64,000 bases of DNA from Musa acuminata AAA Group (GCF_036884655.1 NC_088327.1:12823001-12887000), one strand, 5' to 3'. Counted from the stretch's first letter, positions 1 through 11,441 are shown. A program made the numbers and translations. The notes: generated by a model not told the origin, from the letters alone.

Positions 1-1868
1 GCATTTAGTTCAATTGGGAATACCTCAAAACCCTTGAGTGTCTCATGCATCTAACACCACCTCTATGCAGGTGGTCGAAGTTAGCATGCCCAAAGCTCTT
101 GCATTTCTCATATGTCTAATGCTTCTATGCAAGCGATTCAAGTCGATGCATCCAGATGCCTTCATATGTCTTATGTATTTGACACCCCATAAAGAGGATG
201 TTCAAGTCAATATGCTACAACACCCCTCTACATCTCATTTGTCTCACACCCCCTAAATAAGTAGTTTATGACAATAAGCCCTAATGCCTTTGTATGTCTT
301 ATGTATTCGACAATCCCTATGTTAGCAATATTGGCATGCCCTCGCATGCTCATACATATCTTGCATTTGCGCCCTATGTGGGTAGTTTAAGTCAACACAT
401 TCTAATGCCCTCATGCTTCTAATATATCTAACACTTCCTACATAAATAGTTCAATGCATGCCTTAGTGCCCTTGTGCATCTTATGTGACTAACACCCCTT
501 TATATGGGCAGTTCAAATGGCATGCCTTGATACTCTTGTGCATCTCATGTTTATGACACCCTTATGTGAGTGATCAAAGATTGGCAAGCCCCGATGGCCT
601 TATGTATCTTATGTATCCAAGACCCCCATATGGGCACTTTAAGTTGGTATTCATGACTCCCTCACACATCTAACGCATTTGACACCCCCTTAGGTTATTC
701 AAGTAACCATGCTCCTAAGGCCCTTATGTCTCTTATGTGTTTAAAACCCATTATGCAGGATATTCAAGTCTATGCTACACAATGCCCTCATGTGTCTCAT
801 GCATTCAACACCCCCTATGTTGATGATTTGAGTTCAGACATCATGATAGCCTCTCATGTCTTATGTGTCTCTAGCCCCTATACTAACAATTCAGCATACT
901 CTGATGACCTCGTGTATCTCATGCGTCTAACACCATCTTTGTAGCCAATTTAGGTCCACATGCTTGATGCCCTTATGCCTCTCGTGTCCAACACCACCTA
1001 CACGTGTGGTTCAAGTTGCACACCCCAATCTCTCGTGCATCTCATGTGATTGAGACACTCTATATACAATATTTAAGTCGACACACCGTAATGAGCTACT
1101 AGATCTAGTGCATCTAACTCCTTTGAACATTTGATGGCCCTACATGAACAGTTAGAGTCAACACACCTAAATGCTCTTGTGCATCTCATTTGTCTGACAC
1201 CCCTAATGTAATTAATCAACTCCACACACCATAATGCCCTCGTGTATCTCTTGCATTTGACACCTACTACATAAGTGGCTTGTGTCACTTGTCACGATAC
1301 CCTTACTTGTCTTATGTATCTAACAACCCCGTACACAAGCAGTTCAAGTCTACATGCAATGATACCCTCATACGTCTTATGCGTTTGAAACCTATGTAGA
1401 TATAGTTCACCTTGGCATTCTAAGATACTCTTGTATGTCTTATATGTTTAACACCTTCTTTGCAAGTGGTCCAAGTCACACATCATAACACCCTCAAATA
1501 TTTCATATGTCTGATAGCTACTAGTAGATAGTTAAAGTCAGTATGCCTCAACAACAACATGCCTCTTATGCATTCGACACCCACTAACATCTTCATATGT
1601 CTAATGCGTCTACACATGCTACATGGGTGATTGAAGTTAGCACGCTCTCAATACTCTTGTGCATCTAACACCCTCATATGTTTGACAATCCTATACGAGT
1701 GGTTCAAGTTGGAATGCCTCAACTTTGAAGCATCTCATGCATCCAACAAACCTAACGTAGGTAGTTAATGTCAACAAGCCTCAATTCCCTCACACATCTC
1801 ATGAGTTTGACACTCTTCTATGGGCAACCAAAGCGTTGTCTCCTCATTCCATAAAATGCATCCATTAG
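1..1868. repeat. Diverged ~60-66 bp minisatellite array (copy A)
   Basis: Units repeat a theme of 'catgcatct aacacc', 'tatg.gagtggttcaagtca' and 'atgccctcatgtgtct', spaced 60-66 bp. Units are strongly diverged from each other, so the array is old, but the whole block is almost identical to 16,429-18,296. All small open frames inside are by-products of the repeat. The array continues left of the window. Confidence 0.9.
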
Positions 1869-2247
1869 AGATTTAAAAATATATATATGTCTCATTTAAT
1901 TGTTTTCTAAAATAGACAACAATAATTATGGTATTAGAGATGAATATTGTGCTATGGAATAGGATGTTTTCTTCTAATTTTGTATCAAAATGATTGCACA
2001 CCTCTTATGATTTATCACGTGAGTTAATCATTTGACCATTTGATCGCTGCTATCAGACATATTTCATTCACAATTAAGTTCTAATTAGACAACCTCATAA
2101 TATAGCCTTTGCTACAATGATATCTACGTAATATTGCTTTTATCATGAATAAACCATAGTATAATATAAAATTTTTTTCCTTCTAATACTAATGCAATAA
2201 TTAAGATGAAATTCATGAGCATTCCCATCCTCTAAGTTAATAAAGTC
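1869..2247. other. AT-rich spacer between satellite and LTR-1
   Basis: A non-coding AT-rich stretch with no recognisable gene. The same spacer precedes every LTR-1 copy in this block (5,437-5,812; 18,297-18,675; 21,865-22,240; 33,200-33,575), so it travels with the satellite/LTR module. Confidence 0.7.
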
Positions 2248-2898
2248 TGATAGAAAATATTTTGGTAACCAATCCCCGTCGACCAACTAATCATTCTAAA
2301 AGCGCTAACATTGAAGAAAAAAGTCGAATCACCCACTAGGAAATAACGTGGTGGGTGGTTATGGTTTGTTTTCTATGGATAATAATCCACGGGAGGTCAT
2401 TTGGACTGGCCCTATCAACTTCTGTGGCCAATAGTTCATGAAGGTTGTTCGGGCCTGTTTATCCCTCTATCGGCCCCCATGGACAATAGTTCATAAGAGG
2501 TTGTTCGAACATATCACCTCTACAGACAAAACACCAAGGAAGATGTTGGGGCTATTATGGAGGATCTCCTTAGTTGGTCAAGTATAAAAGCCGACCCCTG
2601 GTGTCGGCCTAAGAGTCAGACCTATTTCCAAAAACCTCTCACACCCTATGTAATTTTTAGAACTAACTTGTGCGTTGGAGGAGTCGGGTCAGAAAATTCC
2701 TCCCGACGCTAACCTTTGCGCAATAACCCACCAAAAAGCCCACCTCGGCTTGACCTCAAGACCACCTCAGATAGGTCAAGGTTATGCGAAGACCACCTTA
2801 GTCGCACTAGGACCGCCACAAGGGTTCCTCGGATGTCTCTACACCTTTTGGACAAGACCAAGCTGGGCTGACTCGACCGTCCATGATGCGTCCCCTCA
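2248..2898 (+). mobile_element. LTR-1, gypsy-like long terminal repeat (copy A1)
   Basis: Starts TGATAGAAAATATTTTGG and ends CCCCTCA, a TG...CA pair 651 bp apart. A TATAAAA promoter box lies at 2,583-2,589. Directly after the end comes 'ataatttggcactagaagg', a primer-binding-site-like leader found after every copy. A similar leader at 6,713 runs into a gag-like frame, which is why I assign it to Ty3/gypsy. No pol domain is present. Confidence 0.75.
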
Positions 2899-2951
2899 AT
2901 AATTTGGCACTAGAAGGAGGGCATTGAATATCGTAGGAATGCCCGCCTATG

Positions 2952-4537
2952 TGTTGGAAAATCTAGGGGTGATATCACATGCACAGTAGAAGAATATTAA
3001 AAATAAAATCCCTAATTTCTCAAAATATGTGTTCATCATCGTGCGAAGATTGGTGCACAAAATTTGAGAAACTTAAAATTGTGTATATGAAAGATTGTAT
3101 TACCTAGGGAGATCGTATATCCTTGAATCATTGCAAATCTCTAGAAGAGGGTGAAGGAGGTCAAGTGTCGTTCTCTCTAGTAGTGATCCACACAACATGG
3201 TTGCGACGATGCTCCTTAAAACTCCAAACCTGTTATCTGAGGAGGAGATGGGGAGGACAATAGGAGAGGCAATAAAAAAAGCCCTAGCCTATGAACCATT
3301 AGTTCCTTGTCTACTTAACTCTAATGAATCCAGCTCTATTGAGTATTGGATCTCCATCTAACTATCTAAGCCTCGTAGATTAGTAGATTTCTATCCAATA
3401 ATCTCTTATTGACTCTTATTGGATTTCATCCATAGGGTCCAATAATTCATGAGCTTATTGGATATCCAATAAGATAGGAGCTCAAGCCGATATCTCATAT
3501 CTGAACCATTACATATCGCAACACCTACCATATGTGTGTGACCCTTTAGGCCCAATATCGATCTGGTCATGAGTCATAATTGTCAGAACTCATTTTGGCT
3601 CATTGAATTATTATCTCCATAATAATTCACTCGACTTATCGACTACGGACGTACTAGGCCACTAGGTCGCAGTCCCTATATGATATAGGAGAATCCAATC
3701 TTTTGGATCTATCTATCCTTAGTTACCATGTACCTATAGTCTCTCAACCATCTACTATTCCAAAGACCATATATCGAGCATGGTACTATCATGCCCATAC
3801 GGTTTCTTATCGAGTCTTGCTCTAATCGGATTCTCCCGGAGAACTCTTTCTCTCTCAATCCGAATCACCTTGGCCAAGTATTTGTTTGAGCAAGAAAATA
3901 GAATATTTCTCTCATGATACCGAGAGTGGATGATCCTCTATCGATACTCAATAACCCTCATAAGGTTGGCTGCCACTCTCAATAACCAATTGTACTAGAT
4001 TTGAAAATTTCAAATCTATAAGTCTAGTATCAAAGAATGGAATACTCATACAGGACATCCTTGATGTCTCAAGTCTAAGGACCATATACACTATTCGGAC
4101 TACGGAATTACTGTTTGTTAAGAAGGCATCATCAACCATCCAGTATTCCGTGAGCAGATCAATTAGTGAACTCATTCTCCAATGAGCACATGTATTGTAT
4201 CCTTAATGTCCCCACATAAGTAGCTATGAGACCAGCTGACTCCATCATATGGACAAGTATACAACGCACTAGTTTGTCCGGTTATCTCAATGTCCTTCTC
4301 GAGTAACCTATGACCGGGATTATTTAGGGTCTATGTTTAAAGGTGAATTAGTCTCATTATTGTAATCCTATCATGATCTGATTCCTATTGTACAGATCCA
4401 TAGAGATCATAACATATATATGCAATAAGCAATATAAAGTAAGAAATTACCATAATAATAATAGTAAAAAAGATTGCGTGTTATGTCACACATGTCATCA
4501 CTCACGTGAATGACTTGCAGGGCACCCATGACTAACA
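2952..4537 (+). mobile_element. LTR-2, 1,586-bp long terminal repeat (copy A1)
   Basis: Starts TGTTGGAAAATC and ends CTAACA. Copies at 19,380 and 34,283 have the same 1,586-bp length, and a 1,592-bp relative at 38,106 has target duplications, which fixes the ends. It sits 53 bp downstream of LTR-1, in its leader. It contains two conserved palindromes (3,454-3,473 and 3,604-3,629). The 5-bp flanks here (ctatg/cctag) do not match, so this copy moved by rearrangement or has lost its duplication. Superfamily not determined. Confidence 0.75.
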
Positions 4538-5436
4538 CCTAGGCCACTTGTGTCCAACACCACCTATATGTGTGGTTCAAGTTGCACACCCCAATCTCTC
4601 GTGTATCTCATGTAATTGATACACCCTACATAGACTATGTAAGTCAACACACTCTAATGCGCTACTAGATCTAGTGCATCTAACTTCCTTGAACATTTGA
4701 TGGCTATACATGAGCAGTTAGAGTTAACACACCTAAATGCCCTTGTGCATCTCATTTGTCTGAGATCCCTCATGTAAGCAATTAACTCTACACGCTATAA
4801 TGCCCTCATATATCTCTTGCATTTGACACCCACTACATAGTTAGCTTATGTCACCTATCACGACACCCTTACTTGTCTTATGCATCAAACAACCCCATAC
4901 ACAAGCAGTTCAAGTCCACATGCAATGATACCCTCATAAGTCTTATGTGTTTGAAACCTTTGTAGAGGTGGTTCACCTTGGCATTCCAAGATACTCTTGT
5001 ATGTCTTATATGTTTAACACTTCCTTTACAAGTGGTCCAAGTCCACACATCATGACACCCTCAAACATTTCACATGTCTGATAGCTACTAGTAGATTCTT
5101 AAAGTCAATATGCCTCAACACTAGCATGCCTCTCATGCATTCGACACCGATTAACACTTTCATGTCCAATGCGTCTACACATGCTACATGGGTGGTTGAA
5201 GTTAGCTCGCTCTCACATCCTTGTGCATCTAACACCCTCTCATATGTTTGACAATCCTATACGAGTGGTTCAAGTTGGAATGCCTCAACTTTGAAGCATC
5301 TCATGCATCCAACAAACCTAATGCAGGTAGTTAATGTCAACAAGCCTCAATTCCCTCACACATCTCATGAGTTTGACACTCTTATTTGGGCAACCAAAGC
5401 GTTGTCTCCTCATTCCATAAAATGCATCCATTTGAG
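4538..5436. repeat. Minisatellite array, second block of copy A
   Basis: Same unit family as 1-1,868. It aligns with about 985-1,868 at an offset near 3,562 bp, showing an older internal duplication. Confidence 0.85.
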
Positions 5437-5812
5437 ATTAAAAAAAAAAAATGTCTCATTTAATTGTTTTCTAAAATAGACAACAATAATTATGGTATTA
5501 GAGATGAATATTGTGCTATGGAATAGGATGTTTTCTTCTAATTTTGTATCAAAATTATTGCACACCTCTTATGATTTATCACATGGGTTAATCATTTGAC
5601 CATTTGATCGCTGCTATCAGACATATTTCATTCACAATTAAGTTCTAATATTAGACAACCTCATAATATAACCTTTGCTACATTGATATCTATGTAATAT
5701 TGCTTTTATCATGAATAAACCACAGTATAAGAAATAATTTTTTCCTTCCAATACTAATGCAATAATTAAGATGAAATTCATGAGCATTCCCATCTTCTAA
5801 GTTAATAAAGTT
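5437..5812. other. AT-rich spacer (second copy in A)
   Basis: Matches 1,869-2,247 with scattered substitutions. Contains an A-run near 5,440. No gene seen. Confidence 0.65.
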
Positions 5813-6462
5813 TGATAGAACATATTTTAGTAACCAATCACCATCCACCAACTAATCATTCTAAAAGCGCTAACATTGAAGAAAAAAGTCGAATCACCCA
5901 CAAGGAAATAACGTGGTGGGTGGTTATGGTTTGTCGATTTCTATGCATAATAATCCACGAGAGGCCATTTGGACGGGCCCTATCGACTTCCGTGGCCAAC
6001 AATTCATGGAGGTTGTTCGGGCCTATTTATCTCTCTATCGGCCCCCATGGACAATACTTCATAGGAGGTCGTTTGAACATATCACCCCTACAGACAAAAC
6101 AAGGGAGACGTTGGGGCTATTATGGAGGATCTCCTTAGTTGGTCAGGTATAAAAGCCGACCCCTAGTGTCGGCCCAGGAGTCGGACCTTTTTCCAAAAAC
6201 CTCTCACACCCTATGTAATTTTCGGAACTAACTTATGCATTGGAGGAGTCGGGTTAGAAAATTCCTCCTGACGCTAACTTTACATAATAACCCACCAAAA
6301 AGCCCACCTCGGCCTGACCTCAAGACCACCTCGGATAGGTCAAGGTTATGCGAAGACCACCTTAGTCGCGCTAGGACTGCCACAAGGGTTCCTCGGATGT
6401 CTCTACGCCTTTGGGACAAGACCAAGCTGGGCTGACTCGACCGTCGATGATGCATCCCCTCA
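5813..6462 (+). mobile_element. LTR-1 (copy A2)
   Basis: TG...CA, 650 bp, aligned to 2,248-2,898 at an offset of 3,565 bp. TATA box 'tataaaagccg' near 6,149. Followed by the leader 'aatttggcactagatgg'. Confidence 0.75.
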
Positions 6463-6515
6463 ATAATTTGGCACTAGATGGAGGGCATTGAATATCATAG
6501 GAATGTCCGCCTATG

Positions 6516-6712
6516 TGTTGGAAAATCTAGGGGCGATATCACATGCGCAGCGAAAGAATATTAAAAACAAAATCCCTAATTTCTCAAAAGATGTGTTCAT
6601 TGTCGTGTGAAGATTGATGCACAAAAATCGAGAAACTTAAAACTGTGTATATGAAAGATTATATTACCTAGGGAGATCATATATCTTTGAATCCTTGAAT
6701 CCTTGAATCCTT
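6516..6712 (+). mobile_element. LTR-2, 5' fragment
   Basis: The first ~190 bp of LTR-2 (TGTTGGAAAATC start). It ends in three copies of 'ttgaatcc' and then joins 'aacaatttggaactagaagg', a second copy of the gypsy leader. The rest of LTR-2 was lost at this join. Confidence 0.7.
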
Positions 6713-7164
6713 AACAATTTGGAACTAGAAGGAGGACCTTGAATATAGTAGGAATATCCGCCCATGAACCCTTTACACAAATGGGAGGCTACTTTAATAG
6801 TGCAAAGATTGAGTGCTCCAGTGAAGAAACTCTACCCCCAATCTATAGCACCTTTACACAAATGGGCAGCTACCCTCCTTTCCCCAATTGGATGCAACCA
6901 CCTCCACTCAAACACTAGGGTATTACTGGCCTCTATTCAATGACTTAGAACTCTCACCTCCGAGGATGAATATGAGGCACTTGGTTGTCCCTGCAAAGGC
7001 ATTATTGAACATCATGAACCAAGTGTAGGCGCTCACAAGCATAATGCAGGCAATCGCTCCGCTCTTGTCCCAACTAAGTCAATAGACTATCTTGTCATCG
7101 CAACCACGACCGATATCTCAACCACCACTAGCACCCGCACCTATCGGGGTCATAGATGCCCTAC
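6713..7164 (+). pseudogene. Degenerate gypsy gag-like N-terminus
   Basis: After the leader, one frame around 7,000-7,150 reads KALLNIMNQV, stop, ALTSIMQAIAPLLSQLSQ, then a proline-rich stretch (SQPPLAPAPIG). This resembles the N-terminal region of plant Ty3/gypsy gag. In-frame stops show it is dead. It runs directly into the CAF1 fragment at 7,165. The assignment rests on resemblance by eye only. Confidence 0.5.
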
Positions 7165-7684
7165 AAATCGATGACACGGTATCGACGCGCAGCGGTGCAC
7201 ATATCTAGTATGCATGAAGCTCTTCTGCCAACCCTACAGCTCCAAGTATGTTACGTTTCATGGACTCTACGACGTGGCATTTGTGATAAAGATGATCACC
7301 CGAGCCCCACTGCCCAACACATTGAACGACTTCTCTAATTTGGTGAGGACCATCTTTGGCCAGATTTATGATCTCAAATATATATCTCGATTTTGTGGAG
7401 GACTTCCTCAGGGAGAGATTGGTTTGGTGGGACTATCAAGGTTATTGAACTTTGAACCCGTAGGGATCCGTCACAAAGCAGCATATGACAGTCTACTAAT
7501 TGGGGCACTCTTCAACAAAATGAAGCAACGAAGGCATGACATAGAGGACAACAGATCTGCATCAGTCCTCTATGGTATAGATAATAGAAGTGTCGAGAAC
7601 AGGACTCGAAGGATTGACCGCAGAGGTTGGCCTTACCCAAGACGGCAGCAACACCCCTTGGCTGCCATGGGGTTGGCGGTTTAA
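7165..7684 (+). pseudogene. CAF1: CAF1 deadenylase 3' fragment (copy A)
   Basis: A 5'-truncated copy of the CAF1 gene found complete at 27,005-27,868. Homology starts at the codons for HGIDARRC (one codon upstream is now a TGA) and runs to the natural stop, about 170 residues. It keeps the Exo II aspartate region (TFHGLYDVAFVIK) and the Exo III His/Asp region (RHKAAYDSLLIGALF) but lacks the first ~117 residues, including the DxE pair of Exo I, so it cannot be catalytic. Homology stops just past the stop codon (ggtttaattta), where TRIM sequence begins. It lies opposite in orientation to the CAF1 gene at 10,577, making a ~520-bp inverted repeat of about 94-95% identity by eye. Confidence 0.85.
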
Positions 7685-8103
7685 TTTAGAGGGAACATGT
7701 TAATGTATTGAAGCATTTTTCATTTCTTCAATAAAGCTTCTTCACTTCTTCAATAAAGCTTCTTCAAGTTTCGCTCTTGCCTTTGGCCAACGACCAATGT
7801 CGTTGAGAAAAGACTAACGCCGCTGCAGCCACATTCCTAAGAGGCTCCACGACCAATCCTCATCTTCCTCACTGCGGTAGCCTTCGCTGTCTTCGCTGAT
7901 CTGCCAACAGTCAGTGGACTTAAGGAGAACGAAGGGCGGATTTATGGAGAATGAAGGGAACGCCTGTGCCCTCACAGCAACAGCAATCACAACAGTAGCA
8001 GTGATCTGCTCTTGCCCTACTCACGAAGTCTCTCACTTGTAAATCATTCTTTGCATCGATCCAAGATTGGTATCCTTATCAGGAGCACCATCTTGTGGGG
8101 TCA

Positions 8104-8322
8104 TGATAGAAGATAAGATTTCCACAACTATATGAGGAAATCTCTCTATTCTGTTGAGGAAAATCCTCTATTCTGTTGAGGGAAATCCTTTCTCCTAATT
8201 TGTATGAGAGAGAACATGTTAATGTATTGAAGCATTTTCATTTCTTCAATAAAGCTAAAGCTTCTTCTCTTCTTCAATAAAGCTTCTTCAATAATTGTTC
8301 TTATCTTCTATTCTTTCCATCA
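8104..8322 (+). repeat. TRIM LTR (219 bp)
   Basis: TGATAGAAG...CCATCA with imperfect terminal inverted repeats; followed immediately by the primer site TGGTATCAGAGC at 8,323. Confidence 0.8.
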
Positions 8323-8679
8323 TGGTATCAGAGCAGTGAGAAAAGTGAAGTTTCGCTCTTGCCTTTGGCCAGCGACCAACGTTGTTGAGAAAAGCGAAGC
8401 TTCGCCCTTGTTTTCGGCCAGTGACCAACGCCGCTGCAGTCACATTCCTAAGAGGCTCCACGGCCAATCCTCATCTTCCTCATCGCGGTAGCCTTTGCTA
8501 TCTTCGCTGATCTGCCAACAGTCGATGGACTTAAGGAGAACGAAGGGCGGATTTAAGGAGAATGAAGGGAACGCCTGTGCCCTCACAACAACAGCAATCG
8601 CAACAGTAGCAGCGATCTGCTCTTGCCCTACTCACGAAGTCTCTCGCTTGTAAATCATTCTTTGCATCGATCCAGGGCA

Positions 8680-8898
8680 TGATAGAAGATAAGATTTCCC
8701 CAACTATATGAGGAAATCTCTCTATTCTATTAAGGAAAATCCTCTATTCTGTTGAGGGAAATCCTTTCTCCTAATTTGTATGAGAGATAACATGTTAATG
8801 TATTGAAGCATTTTCATTTCTTCAATAAAGCTAAAGCTTTTTCTCTTTTTCAATAAAGCTTCTTCAATAATTGTTCTTATCTTCTATTCTTTCCATCA
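8680..8898 (+). repeat. TRIM LTR (219 bp)
   Basis: Same length and ends as 8,104-8,322; primer site at 8,899. Confidence 0.8.
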
Positions 8899-9082
8899 TG
8901 GTATCAGAGCAGTGAGAAAAGCGAAGTTTCGCTCTTGCCTTTAGTCAGCGACCAACGTTGCTGAGAAAAGCGAAGCTTCGCCCTTGTCTTCGGCCAGCGA
9001 CCAACGCCACTGCAGAACGAAGGGAACGCCTGTGCCCTCATAGCAACAGCAATCGCAATAATAGCACCATCTTGCAGGGGCA

Positions 9083-9280
9083 TGATAGAAGATAAGATTT
9101 CCCCAACTATATGAGGAAATCTCTCTATTCTGTCGAGGAAAATCCTTTCTCCTAATCTGTATAAATAGAAGAGAGAACATGTTAATGTATTGAAGCATTT
9201 TTTATTTCTTCAATAAAGCTTCTTCACTTCTTCAAAAAAGCTTCTTCAGTAATTGTTCTTATCTTCTATTCTTTTCATCA
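9083..9280 (+). repeat. TRIM LTR (198 bp), right end of the array
   Basis: Preceded by 'cttgcaggggca', a polypurine-type sequence; contains tataaata; not followed by a primer site, so it is the outer 3' LTR. Confidence 0.75.
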
Positions 9281-10576
9281 AATATATCATCCTCAGTGTC
9301 AAGAAAATGTCCCTCGAAATGGACGATGGAGTCCACTTGACATTTTCTGATAGAGATCTGCAGCAATTTTCATTTGCATCCATGCCAAATCGAAGACTTA
9401 ATCCACGACAAGACTCGTTCTTTTACAGTATTCAGAAAATTAAAATGAAATTGATATTCTTTTTTTAGATACTAAACGTGTGCAGTTGATGATCTTTTTT
9501 TGTGTTCATTATTTACTGAGAAAAATAAGAAAAAGTTCCTCTCTGTTTTGACTGCCCAACTGCTTGACACTTGAGCTATTTCCCCACGGATACAAGCTAG
9601 TGAATCCTATGGTTCATGATATATGTAACAAAACTTTCATACCGATTAAAACTTTCTACAAAATTTGAAATTGAAGAGAACTATTATAAAAAAAAAAAAT
9701 TGATACCGAGAAGAAATTAGTTTGGTAAGTCGTGAAAGTATTATATTTTGAAGATATTATACACCTAAAATGTATTACATCCGTAAGGATAAAATTTATT
9801 CAATTTGTATTTTTTATATACATTATGGCTGAATAATATCGTTACTTCTTTTTTTTCATATGATATATGATTTTCTACTATTAATTTCAGTTTAAATTGG
9901 ATGTTCTATTTTTTTTTCTAAAATTTCAAACTGCAGCGTGCTAGATGATGTTGGGATTTTACTTTATCGAATTAGCATAGATTAACACCAATGGTTTTTC
10001 TGCTACCATATGATCAAGGTTTATCAGGAAGTTTGAATCATGAGGATCTTACCCAAGTTTGAATCATTTTGAAAAATCATGAGGAGCTTCTATCATCGGA
10101 AAGAGTAAATGCAAGTAACTTGCCCAAATTAAATAGACAAGAATCTTTATAGACGCAACAAGTATTAAGAGTTGTATGATACAGAAACATATTTCTCAAC
10201 TGTAATAGGTCAAACAAATGTGTTTTTTTGAACATATTTGACAGAATTAGGTACTACAATTGCATTTTAATTCCATAGGCTGTTCGTGTACCTGTTGCAA
10301 ATACGTACAAAAAAATATGTCATGTATCCTTGATCGTTCTTGTGGGCAACTTTGTTGCATGCTTCACCTCGATGAAGATTGCCCTGAGCAGTAGACCTGT
10401 AGGGCTCGTTGGTGCGTCGTCGAGTACTGTTTGTTTCCCATGCTTGCATACATCGGATACGCACGAGCACCGGTGCGCATGCATCGTTGTCGTCTCATCG
10501 ACTTCTGGTGGCCGCAGCAGTAGTACGTGCTGCTGAGCACATTCTTTTAGGACATGCAGATCGTACATGTACTAAA
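9281..10576. other. Non-coding stretch downstream of CAF1 (copy A)
   Basis: AT-rich, no convincing gene. A 10-bp inverted repeat (9,302-9,311 with 9,339-9,348) is present. The GC-richer 10,270-10,576 part probably holds the CAF1 3' flank. Confidence 0.5.
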
Positions 10577-11441
10577 TTAAACCGCCAACCCCATGGCAGC
10601 CAAGCGGTGTTGCTGCCGTCTTGCGTAAGGCCAACCTCTGCGGTCAATCCTTCGAGTCCTCCTGTTCTCGACGCATCTATTCTCTATACCATAGAGGACC
10701 GATGCAGATCTGTCGTCCTCTACGTTATGCCTTCGTTGCTTCATTTCGTTGAAGAGTGCCCCAATTAGTAGACTGTCATATGCTGCTTGGTGACGGATCC
10801 CTACGGGTTCAAAGTTCAATAACCTTGATAGTCCCACCAAACCAATCTCTCCCCGACGCAGTCCTCCACAAAATCGAGATATATATTTGAGATCATAAAT
10901 CTGGCCGAAGATGGTCCTCACCAAATCAGAGAACTCGTTCAAGGTGTTGGGCAGTGGGGCTCGGGTGATCATCTTTATCACAAAAGCCACGTCGTAGAGT
11001 CCGTGAAACGTAACATACCTGGAGCTGTAGGGTTGGCCGAAGAGCTTCACGCATACCAGATAGGCGCACCGCCGCGCGTCGATGCCGTGTCGTCGGTATT
11101 GCTGGAAGTCGTGCCCGCTCTGTGTCAACAACTCGATGGAGTCGGGAGAGGAAGCATCCACATCGGGATCGAAATCCGAAAAATTGAACTGCCAACAGCA
11201 CCCCGGCCATGGGGTGTTGCCGCCTTCGTCGAACAAGGCGACGCCCAGCTGGATCAGGTGCATGTTATCCACGTTGTGCTTCACGTCATTGTATCTTTCT
11301 TCTTCGGTGGGCATTGCGAGGGGTGTCGCGAATGAACCCCGGGAACTCCGTATCGATTGCCACTATCGGGTAGGAGCCACGGAGACTGAGGATGAGCTCC
11401 AAGTGCTCCACAAGGTTTGCCTTCCCCACGTTGATGGCCAT
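10577..11441 (-). pseudogene. CAF1: CAF1 deadenylase, frameshifted copy A
   Basis: Same gene as 27,005-27,868, but with one extra G on the plus strand in the run at about 11,308-11,311 (ggtgggcatt against ggtggcatt). The shift falls after about residue 44, so the N-terminal 44 codons with the Exo I DxE pair are out of frame with the rest. A downstream ATG at 11,314 gives a 245-residue frame that lacks Exo I and would be inactive. TATA box and GA-rich leader are intact. The lesion is in a short homopolymer and could be a base-calling error. Confidence 0.8.

Larger units (their letters stand above)
7688..9280 (+). mobile_element. Tandem TRIM-like (copia-type) array: four LTRs, three internal segments
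   Basis: Order: truncated LTR (7,688-7,771), internal segment, LTR 8,104-8,322, internal, LTR 8,680-8,898, shortened internal, LTR 9,083-9,280. LTRs begin TGATAGAAGATAAGA and end TTCCATCA, and carry two aataaa signals; the last has a tataaata box. TGGTATCAGAGC follows the second and third LTRs directly, matching the 3' end of plant initiator-Met tRNA as in Ty1/copia. Internal segments of about 330-360 bp encode nothing. Small LTRs, a primer site and no protein fit a terminal-repeat retrotransposon in miniature; the tandem form suggests LTR-LTR recombination. Confidence 0.8.

Noticed and set aside
38..256. 72-residue frame in satellite, conserved at 16,466 and 31,705
   Set aside because: Conservation follows from block duplication; the frame is built from satellite units and has no domain or codon signature.
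10330..10768. Overlapping plus-strand frames near the CAF1 3' end
   Set aside because: Antisense shadows of CAF1 and its 3' flank.
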